From Phoronis ovalis (taxonomy: Eukaryota; Phoronida; Phoronidae), in NCBI GenBank assembly GCA_028565635.1, contig JAOXYB010052312.1:1-10694 (forward strand): a stretch of 10,694 nt of DNA, in the 5' to 3' direction. The notes under the pieces are model-generated. The model was given only the letters and a program-made list of their open reading frames with translations. It had not been told where the DNA came from and ran no database searches. Positions 1 through 5,560 of this stretch are shown here, piece by piece. The position numbers and the translations under genes are program-made. Position 1 is the stretch's first letter. Every line of letters starts with the position of its first letter.

Positions 1-49
1 TATATATATGTGTATGAATATGAATATGTATATGTATATATGTATATAC
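1..49. repeat. TA/TG-rich compound microsatellite at the left edge
   Basis: Irregular alternation of TATA, TGTA and TGAATA units; it is probably cut by the window boundary. Confidence 0.6.
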
Positions 50-328
50 AGTCAATGGTTAAGTATTCAACTTAATCACTGTGCCAGTAAATACTAGGTC
101 ATGGCCGCAATTAGACCAAACCGTACAACATATATGCTATAGTTACACTTTTACACCTTTTGACAAAAATCAGCTTTTCGTGAGCCATAATATTCATATC
201 TAAATAGAAAAGATAATGATTTAAGCATATGTTGCTTGGCAAACAGTGAAAGAGTGGTTAAATACTCTGTAGCTTAAAAGTACAGGAGGGTTACATGAAG
301 TGGACCAACTTGACACACACACTTCAGT

Positions 329-381
329 AACAATTGCAGAAGAGGATATCTACTGTGGCATTTCGCCCAACTGCAATTGTT
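329..381. repeat. 11-bp perfect inverted repeat with 31-nt loop
   Basis: AACAATTGCAG (329-339) is the reverse complement of CTGCAATTGTT (371-381). Pairing does not continue outside or inside the arms, so it is not a convincing microRNA precursor. It lies left of the C2 exon, in the presumed next intron. Confidence 0.6.
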
Positions 382-794
382 GCCTTTTTGCATGTATCAT
401 TAATATACAGTAAGGTACACTTCATTAAGCAAATAAGGAACATGGACACTTTAATAGAACATCCTAATAATGTTGCCTGAAAATAGCGTCACAGAATACT
501 GACAACTTATGACATGAAAACAGTTAATTTTATATAATCAGTGACAAAACAACCATACAACCTATCTGTACTCATTTTAGGTTACAAGAAATTAAATAAG
601 ACCTTTATGTAACATTACATAGGTTAAAGAGTTAACAGACATAAACATACTATCTATGAATCATTTTTAACACAAAAGAATTCACATTTTAATAACTACA
701 TTATTTAAAGTGACTTCTTTAGGGGATCACTGCCACGTGTTTGGACAAATGTCACTGCTTTTATTCGTGAAGAACCGAATGTCGATATACTCAC

Positions 795-936
795 AATGTA
801 GACTCCTCATTCCAGACTGGGTCACCACCAGGTTCAGCTATAAACTGCGTGCGGAATTTCTTAGAACTTACACCAAATATCACAGAAAACTTTGAACGCC
901 CTTTTTTCTTTACCGGAAGACCAATTGCTTTGTAGA
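795..936 (-). CDS. Internal exon of a C2-domain protein (second coding exon)
   Basis: Seen: on the minus strand an acceptor (TTATTGTTTTAG) ends at 937 and a donor (GTGAGT) starts at 794. They bound a 142-nt exon whose only sensible frame is 2 nt + 46 codons + 2 nt. The peptide starts YKAIGLPVKKKGR, continues through FSVIFG and KKFRTQFIAE, and ends GGDPVWNEEST. Known: the order 'hydrophobic strand, A-x-GLP, basic loop, V-x-F-G, K-x-RT, (D/N)PVWNE' is the N-terminal half of a C2 domain, a beta-sandwich that usually binds membranes or proteins. The SDPYV segment that supplies calcium-binding aspartates reads SKFSV here, so calcium-independent binding is inferred. The lysines could contact acidic lipids. 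Class I Rab11-FIP and ferlin C2A domains look similar, but the family is not decided. The 5' phase joins the exon at 2132-2199 to form a Val codon. The next exon must begin with 1 nt. Plus-strand frames here are shadows. Confidence 0.8.
866..871 (-). promoter_or_regulatory. Internal cryptic splice donor inside the C2 exon
   Basis: The codons for Val-Ser read GTAAGT on the minus strand, a perfect intron-side donor preceded by TTTGGT. Use of it would shorten the exon to 65 nt (872-936) and change the exit phase from 2 to 0. Whether it is used cannot be seen from the sequence. Confidence 0.35.
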
Positions 937-1099
937 CTAAAACAATAATAGGTCAAACCTTAGATAACAGAACCGTATATAATTATTCATAACAAATAAT
1001 AATCAGTGAACATAATACTGCACAACGACTGATTACAATAGTCAGGAGGACTACAAAAATTACACTTATGTAACCTTTTTTTCCCTCAACTTTCTAGCT

Positions 1100-1187
1100 A
1101 GGTGACCTTTGTTAATACACCAGGTGACCTTTGTTACTACACCAGGTGACCTTTGATAATACACCAGGTGACCTTTGTTAATACACC
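1100..1187. repeat. 22-bp minisatellite, four exact-length copies, with AGGTCA half-sites
   Basis: Four head-to-tail 22-bp units start at 1100, 1122, 1144 and 1166. They are nearly identical (consensus start AGGTGACCTTTGTTAATAC, ending ACC); units 1 and 4 are the same, and units 2 and 3 each have one change. Every unit holds TGACCT, the reverse complement of the nuclear-receptor half-site AGGTCA, always on the same strand (1103, 1125, 1147, 1169). Copies 2 to 4 also carry CAGGTG, a ZEB/Snail-type E-box. The array lies in the predicted intron of the C2 gene. Confidence 0.9.
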
Positions 1188-1246
1188 CCTTAAGTTCTCA
1201 AACTTGAAAAATCGCATGTGCAGTAAGAAAGCAACTATACAAATGA

Positions 1247-1264
1247 AGGTCAGTTTTGAGGTCA
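1247..1264 (+). promoter_or_regulatory. Direct repeat of AGGTCA with 6-nt spacer (DR6)
   Basis: Two perfect AGGTCA half-sites (1247-1252 and 1259-1264) in the same orientation, 60 bp to the right of the 22-bp array. DR-type spacing is a known nuclear-receptor arrangement, though DR6 is less common than DR1 to DR5. Function is unproven. Confidence 0.35.
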
Positions 1265-1667
1265 CAGGATTAACATTTATATTAACATACTAGTACATGG
1301 AAGGGAAAATGGGTGTTTCTGTCATGTGTGACTGCCAAAACGTAATTTTTTATTTTGATTCATCAAATAAAGATTTGATTTCGCACAACTCAGGATTTGA
1401 CAATGAGCTAATGTGTGAAAGGGGATATTTCTTTACTTGCAATCATTCAATTTCAGTGTTTTTATCTGTTTGATTTCTTAGTATTTTCTTACTCAGATTT
1501 TGGGAGTAGGTCATTTTATTTCCTGTTAACTGTGATCATTACCTTTCCTGTCTCCCCCTCTGTACATATGTAGTTCAGAGCTGAAGTATGGTTACGACCC
1601 AAGGGGGTCACAATTAGAATAGTTGAGTATACATGTTTGTTAAAAATATTGGGTGAATAGGTAACAT

Positions 1668-1694
1668 TTTTCAGCATCCAGGATGCTCTGAAAA
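1668..1694. repeat. Short hairpin-forming inverted repeat
   Basis: TTTTCAGCATCC is followed after one base by GGATGCTCTGAAAA. These pair over 12 positions if two bases on the right arm bulge out. The core AGCATCC-A-GGATGCT (1673-1687) is an exact 15-bp palindrome. Confidence 0.55.
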
Positions 1695-1884
1695 GGGTAT
1701 AAAATAACTCCTAAATCTAGAAAAAACAAAAATGTGGCCCAACACAATACTATAAAAGGACTACATGGTCCAAAAAATCAAATAGGATATACTTTTCAGA
1801 TGTCCATTTGTTTTGCAAACGAGATGTCCAAAAAACATGGTGGGTCAGATCCATTTCATCTTGAATACAGAATGAAATTAGATC

Positions 1885-1970
1885 CCATAAAGGGTATTGA
1901 TTTTGAGCTCATAGGTTCCATAAAAAGGCATGAATTTTGAGCTCAAGGTCCCAAAAGGGGTTATTTTACT
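1885..1970. repeat. Degenerate 33-bp tandem repeat, about 2.6 copies
   Basis: Units begin at 1885 and 1918 (each starting CCATAAA and containing TTTTGAGCTCA, ending AGGTT or AGGTC), with a partial third from 1951 (CCAAAAGGGG). The copies have drifted by small compensating indels, so an 11-residue repeat reading is broken by a frame change. It sits in a longer unassigned, repeat-like stretch of roughly 1573-1975. The open frame from 1734 to 1940 over it starts with GTG and is not a credible eukaryotic gene. Confidence 0.6.
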
Positions 1971-2131
1971 TTCATAACAGACTGGGTATCTAACCAATTT
2001 CACTGTCCCCCAGGTTATGTATAATTCAGAAACTTAGTTTTATATATCCTAGTTCAAACTTAATACTGGAAAGCATAATGTGGCATGCACCACATTCTAC
2101 AGTGCACATTAAAATTAAATTTTCTACACAC

Positions 2132-2168
2132 CTATGACAGTAATCTCCTCTGGTTCCATATTGTTCAT
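2132..2168 (-). CDS. First coding exon of the C2-domain protein (start codon to donor)
   Basis: Seen: the minus strand has a strong polypyrimidine tract and acceptor (TTTGTTTTTGTTTCGTAG) ending at 2200, and a donor AG|GTGTGT at 2131. The exon therefore spans 2132-2199, 68 nt. All three frames carry stops before the ATG, so translation must begin inside it. Two in-frame ATGs exist: 2168 (weak context, T at -3) and 2159 (A at -3, G at +4, strong context). From 2168 the exon encodes MNNMEPEEITVI plus one G. That G joins TC of the exon at 795-936 as GTC (Val), giving EEITVIVYKAIGLP, which is what the first strand of a C2 domain should look like. The matching phase and protein logic are the main support, because neither splice site alone would be convincing. 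I prefer the 2159 start by context. The intron would be 1195 nt. Plus-strand frames over this region are antisense shadows. Confidence 0.66.
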
Positions 2169-2199
2169 CCAACACTACCTTCTAATTATGCCTGGAACT
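2169..2199 (-). other. 5' UTR part of the first coding exon
   Basis: These 31 nt lie between the predicted acceptor (AG at 2201-2200) and the first in-frame ATG. They contain an in-frame TAG (2180-2178) upstream of the main start, and a TAG in another frame (2184-2182) that would end a reading frame entering from an upstream leader exon. If no leader exon exists, transcription could instead begin near here. Confidence 0.5.
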
Positions 2200-2963
2200 C
2201 TACGAAACAAAAACAAACACGAGTAATTGGAAATCCTATATATATATCATATGTTTACCATAAATAACTTTTAATTGGCCTGTCTGCACCCTACAGCGTT
2301 AATAATTTGCCCTTGCAAAAGTCATATCTAAATATTTCTCATATGATAAGTTATATTTAATGTCCATTCTATGCGGTACAAATTGAATATGTCTATGATG
2401 ATAAAAATGATAATGACATAATTAATTCAGTATTTGCATAAAGGATGATATTTATAGGGAATTTTCATGACGATCTAATGGTTGAAATATTTATCTAATG
2501 ACTAGCTAATTCTGCATTATCATAGTCAAGAGATAAATGAATCACTTGAAGGAACTCCCATATTCAAAAAAATGGGCTATGACTCATCTGAGAGAATTTT
2601 TAATGTCGAATTTGTTTTTACATGCAACAAAAGGCAAATTGATACGTTATTTATGCCACCGGTTCATTAAACTAAATTAGAATACCACTACGCTTCATGC
2701 TTGCGCCTCAACACAATAACAGTCGGTCTGTGCTTTTAGCATCAACCAATATTATAATAGTTAATAAGGATAATAATATTAATGATAATGATTAATGACT
2801 AATGAAGTAATGTATCCGGGAAAAAGCGCCAAAGTCAAGTTAGGTTCGACGAAGGTTTCAGCGGCTTCTCAGAAACCAAACGAAACGTTGACAACACCTA
2901 CGAAACATATATAATATGTGCATGGTTGTGAATTATACTATTTGCTACATGCTTTTGGCTTAC

Positions 2964-3040
2964 AAGCAAAAGTCTATAAGATGAAATTATTTCTTTCCCA
3001 CACGTCGCCATCTTGAATAAATCGTCTGCTGGCGACGTCT
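2964..3040 (-). other. Candidate 5' leader exon with a short upstream reading frame
   Basis: The minus strand has a good donor GTAAGC at 2963, so an exon would end at 2964; its 5' end is unknown. Within it an ATG at 3011-3009 has a strong context (A at -3, G at +4) and reads MATCGKEIISSYRLLL to the donor, 16 codons in phase 0. Joined to the exon at 2199 the frame meets a TAG after five more codons, 13 nt before the first main ATG. It is therefore an upstream reading frame of 21 codons, not the protein start. Alternatives are a separate coding first exon spliced elsewhere, or simply a YY1 site that happens to contain an ATG. The exon side of the donor (CTT) is poor. Confidence 0.35.
3002..3038. 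repeat. 9-bp perfect inverted repeat over the candidate upstream ATG
   Basis: ACGTCGCCA (3002-3010) is the exact reverse complement of TGGCGACGT (3030-3038), separated by 19 nt. In a minus-strand transcript the stem contains the U and G of the AUG at 3011-3009. The arms are CpG-rich, unlike the surrounding AT-rich DNA. Confidence 0.7.
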
Positions 3041-3256
3041 ATCGCGACTCGATCAACCAGAGGAGATAACTTGTAAACTTCGGAGTCGGAGCAACGCTAT
3101 TATTGAAATCAACTTAAAAAGTGTATTGTTTCGTTTTATTAAAATGTATGGAAAATTCCGACTAGTAATAATTAATTCTACAGGCGTACAATCGGAAATA
3201 CATGGTTTTGTATTATTTGATCTAAAGATGCATGCATTAACATAATCTACAGACTC

Positions 3257-3297
3257 GTTCAAAGGGCCTGTACCAGCGAAATAATGGCCCTTTGAAC
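3257..3297. repeat. 12-bp perfect inverted repeat, GC-rich core
   Basis: GTTCAAAGGGCC (3257-3268) and GGCCCTTTGAAC (3286-3297) are exact reverse complements with a 17-nt spacer. A second inverted repeat, AACTTG...CAAGTT (3295-3311), overlaps its right end. Each 12-bp arm contains TTCAAAG/CTTTGAA, which fits the TCF/LEF core. No terminal repeats or target-site duplication of a transposon were recognised. Confidence 0.75.
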
Positions 3298-3488
3298 TTG
3301 CTGTTCAAGTTAAATACATTTCATTTGATCACATTTTGTCGAAAACTAATATAGGGCTTTACGAAAAAATAACAGAAAATTATAAAACTGCAGTGCGTGA
3401 GTTCATTTTTATAATAGAAAATATAATTTATTATAACGATTCTTTTTCACACATGTGAGAAGTTGCCGTTTACCTAATAGGTTTATTT

Positions 3489-3491
<3 letters not shown>

Positions 3492-3519
<28 letters not shown>
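3492..3519. repeat. (AT)14 microsatellite
   Basis: Uninterrupted alternating AT for 28 bases, likely length-polymorphic. Confidence 0.95.
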
Positions 3520-3925
3520 CGTCCTCGCTGAAGAATAGTCCTTGGAGACATCACTTAGCTCATTTGACTATCGGAATGTAATGTGCTTCCCCCGGGTGTG
3601 CTTCATACGCCTATATTAACCCTATATTAACCTAACAATATTCAGGGATAAGTTTGAGATCACTCTTTAAGCCATTTTTCATATAAACGAATGAGTTGAA
3701 TCCCTTACTAATGGGACAGCTCTCTCTAGAAAATTCCTAAATCCGAAACTCTACCGAATACAACCCGGCACTCTGTCCAATTCTATAAGCAGACCATCTT
3801 TTGCTCATTATACGCTACGTCATCATTATCCCGTCATCATTACAAGTTTTGACAAAGTATTACTGTCATTTTTCAACTATAAAACCAGAAAAACATTGAT
3901 AAACTGTAGAAACAATATAAAGTTT

Positions 3926-4183
3926 CTAGACACTATGTCTACCGCGTCGAACAATTCTGTCAAAGACTGTTTGCAGCGTTGTGATTCCTTTTGTTTGGGA
4001 TGTAATTTTCATCAATTTCTTCTCCAATTTGGTGTAATCACAATGGTTATGGTAATACAATGAGGAAACGATGGGTAGAACCTTTAACGTGTAAATTGGT
4101 AAATGATTTTCTATTATGTTGTACGTTGTCAAACATGGCGAGTCCCCGGAATAAATAATAGCGCCCACTACATGATTAGCTCG
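3926..4183 (-). other. Open frame of doubtful meaning
   Basis: The minus strand is open for about 85 codons and ends at a TAG (3928-3926). It has no upstream ATG; the first candidate start is GTG at 4168. The residue mix looks protein-like (for example KLEKKLMKITSQTKGITTLQ) and local GC is higher than nearby, but I recognise no domain and see no good flanking splice sites. At this base composition one or two open stretches of this length are expected by chance in 10.7 kb. A decayed element or an unrecognised exon remain possible. Confidence 0.15.
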
Positions 4184-4475
4184 TCAAATGTCTCCAAATT
4201 GTGATCGGACAATAATAAGATAAAACCAGCATCTCAGTTGTGACAGACATATAACATGTCAAACTCTGTGGTTATTCCCTTCTAAATGCTTTAGATTTAG
4301 AGTAAATAAGACGCACATAACTTTGTCCAAAGTGAAGAATCGATCTTGATTATGTAAACTACATTATTTTCAACTGAGACCCGGAACTGAGCTTCACAAT
4401 GGTGTACACCACGCTGAAATAAGTCTATTGTGTTGTTACTTTTATGAAAAAACATTACAAGTTTTTGTAAAGCTA

Positions 4476-4517
4476 TGCATAATTAAAGTATACATTTGCA
4501 TAATTAAGGTATATATT
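4476..4517. repeat. 21-bp tandem duplication
   Basis: TGCATAATTAAAGTATACATT (4476-4496) is followed directly by a copy with two changes (4497-4517). The motif GCATAATTA recurs in the palindrome 36 bp downstream. Confidence 0.75.
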
Positions 4518-4552
4518 TTGAAATCAACGGTTAAATCCCTGCACGTTTTTGT

Positions 4553-4570
4553 ATAATTATGCATAATTAT
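4553..4570. promoter_or_regulatory. 18-bp perfect palindrome with ATAATTA and ATGCATAAT motifs
   Basis: ATAATTATGCATAATTAT is its own reverse complement. The two TAATTA-like halves fit homeodomain cores, and the ATGCATAAT centre resembles a POU site. The low sequence complexity makes chance occurrence plausible. Confidence 0.4.
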
Positions 4571-5485
4571 GAAAAAATGTGTGAACCGCGGTTAAGTTTA
4601 AGTTATAGTGCAATATATTTACAGTTTGTTTCCGCATATTCATTCTATCTACTCAATTCGTATCGACATTAATACTTTAATTACAATTAAACATTTGTAC
4701 TCAAATGATTCGATTTCGGTTGACGCAGTGATAAATCGTTGCAAGTGAATTACAGACGCAAATCAGAATGCATTCAGGATTTCACAACAATAACTGTATT
4801 GATACAAAAAATATAAATAAAGATTGTGTCAAATCATAGACGACAAAAATCGACATTATCAAAACAGTAGTGAATAACAATGACACCATAATGAATTAAT
4901 TTGCTATGCATTGGAATTAAACCACGCACGTTCAAAATGAACAGGTACTACAAATGAGGGAGAAGGACGTCCAGTAATTTGACGACGTACACGAGTTAAC
5001 TCTCCTTTTTTTTATTTAAACTGTGAAAAGTGCACTTGCAATAATAGCGTCATGAAGGAACGACCCGGACTAATACATCAATCGACAATGTCATTGTGAT
5101 GGACCCATAAAAAAAAAACAAAAAAAAAACTATGGGCATTTAATTTGGAAGAACTTTGAATACGCAAATAGTATATTGCACTGGTATGTATATCTCCACT
5201 TATATACAGAAATTATGTAACCAAATGAGAAAAAGTTGTCTAAATATTGAATATTTAAAGTGTGCAAATGATTTCAGTAGAAAATGATAGGTTAAAGAAT
5301 ATCTCGGGAGGGTATGCAGTTCAAAATACCCTTGTCTTTAACCATTTAAAAGAAAATAGGAGGCCGGCCTTAATATAGTATTTTTTTTAATTAACACTAT
5401 ACATCGTTATCAGCATAATAATTACGACTACTTAGATAATAATAAACTGATCATAAAAACATATAAATAAACTACAAGTTTCCAG

Positions 5486-5560
5486 AATTGACAAACGTGG
5501 ACGGACATCCGATGCGGTCGTTATGGCTTGATTCAAGCGTAAGCAATTATTCATGGTTCG
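5486..5560. other. Small CpG cluster, exon-like on the plus strand
   Basis: About seven CpGs occur within 70 bp of otherwise CpG-poor DNA. On the plus strand, TTTCCAG ends at 5485 and GTAAGC starts at 5539. They bound 53 nt that are open in one frame (LTNVDGHPMRSLWLDSS). The polypyrimidine tract is short, and the minus strand is also open for 40 codons from an ATG at 5554. No domain is recognised, so this is only a candidate exon. Confidence 0.15.

Larger units (their letters stand above)
1..794 (-). other. Presumed intron 3 of the C2 gene; no exon I can defend
   Basis: This stretch follows the donor at 794. The best internal candidate is 157-199 on the minus strand: a good T-rich acceptor (ATTATCTTTTCTATTTAG), a phase-compatible first base that would complete a Leu codon, 14 codons, then a donor-like AAG|GTGTAA. 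Its peptide (YEYYGSRKADFCQK) does not resemble the next strands of a C2 domain, so I leave it uncalled. One AGGTCA lies at 96-101 and a CACGTG E-box at 734-739. Confidence 0.35.
937..2131 (-). other. Predicted intron between the two coding exons
   Basis: The donor is GTGTGT (2131 downward) and the acceptor is TTTTAG (ending at 937), with a T-rich tract before it. The 1195-nt intron contains the 22-bp minisatellite, most of the exact AGGTCA half-sites of the window, a short hairpin at 1668-1694 and the degenerate 33-bp repeat. No further exon with good sites and phase was found inside. An alternative first exon ending at a GTAAGA near 1490 (peptide MTYSQNL) is phase-compatible but less C2-like. 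Confidence 0.6.
2815..3100. promoter_or_regulatory. CpG-rich, promoter-like stretch
   Basis: By eye I count 8 CpG dinucleotides in 2815-2902 and 11 in 3001-3100, against very few in the flanking AT-rich DNA. On the minus strand it contains AAGATGGCG (3014-3006), which matches the YY1 core; such sites often lie just downstream of transcription starts. A GACGTC palindrome sits at 3034-3039. It lies about 0.8 kb upstream of the coding start of the minus-strand C2 gene, the expected place for its promoter. Use in both directions is possible. I see no convincing TATA box or other sharp start-site signal. Confidence 0.45.
3112..3925. other. Non-coding stretch
   Basis: No defensible gene. It contains the 12-bp inverted repeat at 3257-3297, the (AT)14 tract, and two short direct repeats: CTATATTAACC twice at 3611-3632, and CGTCATCATTA at 3818-3828 and 3832-3842. 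The part from about 3520 to 3800 is somewhat richer in GC and may be an old dispersed repeat, but I cannot name it. Confidence 0.5.
4184..5485. other. Non-coding AT-rich stretch
   Basis: No gene seen. It holds the 21-bp duplication and 18-bp palindrome at 4476-4570, an A-rich tract at 5108-5129 flanked by CCCATA/TATGGG, and the 10-bp palindrome AGGCCGGCCT at 5361-5370. Confidence 0.55.

Noticed and set aside
710-895. Plus-strand 61-codon open frame
   Set aside because: It begins with GTG and runs antisense over the splice-bounded C2 exon at 795-936, which explains the openness.
1551-1600. Minus-strand exon candidate ending at a donor AAAG|GTAATG, phase-compatible with the C2 exon
   Set aside because: The acceptor is weak and the peptide (SELHMYRGGDRK) cannot form the first C2 strand. 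The exon at 2132-2199 fits far better.
1698-1758. Two TATA-box-like words, TATAAAAT (1698) and TATAAAAG (1751)
   Set aside because: In AT-rich DNA such words are common. They lie inside the predicted intron within a repeat-like block, and no credible exon follows on the plus strand.
1734-1940. Plus-strand 68-codon open frame
   Set aside because: It starts with GTG, overlaps the degenerate 33-bp repeat and shows no domain. The repeat copies differ by indels that break an 11-residue periodicity.
2085-2267. Plus-strand 60-codon open frame with ATG
   Set aside because: It lies antisense to the first coding exon of the C2 gene and has no recognisable domain or splice context of its own.
2843-2853. 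GGTTCGACGAA, reminiscent of a tRNA/SINE B-box; a similar GGTTCGACATT at 5555
   Set aside because: Neither has the conserved CC end of the B-box or an A-box at proper spacing, and no cloverleaf could be drawn.
3053-3262. Minus-strand 69-codon open frame
   Set aside because: It starts with TTG, has no domain, and overlaps the promoter-like stretch and the left arm of the inverted repeat. Chance openness is expected at this length.
4133-4155. AACATGGCG start context on the plus strand
   Set aside because: The frame closes after seven codons and has no splice donor before the stop.
5104-5136. CCCATA / TATGGG flanking an A-rich tract
   Set aside because: A six-base stem around a 21-nt loop is weak, and the A-tract looks like simple sequence. 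No retroposed body precedes it.
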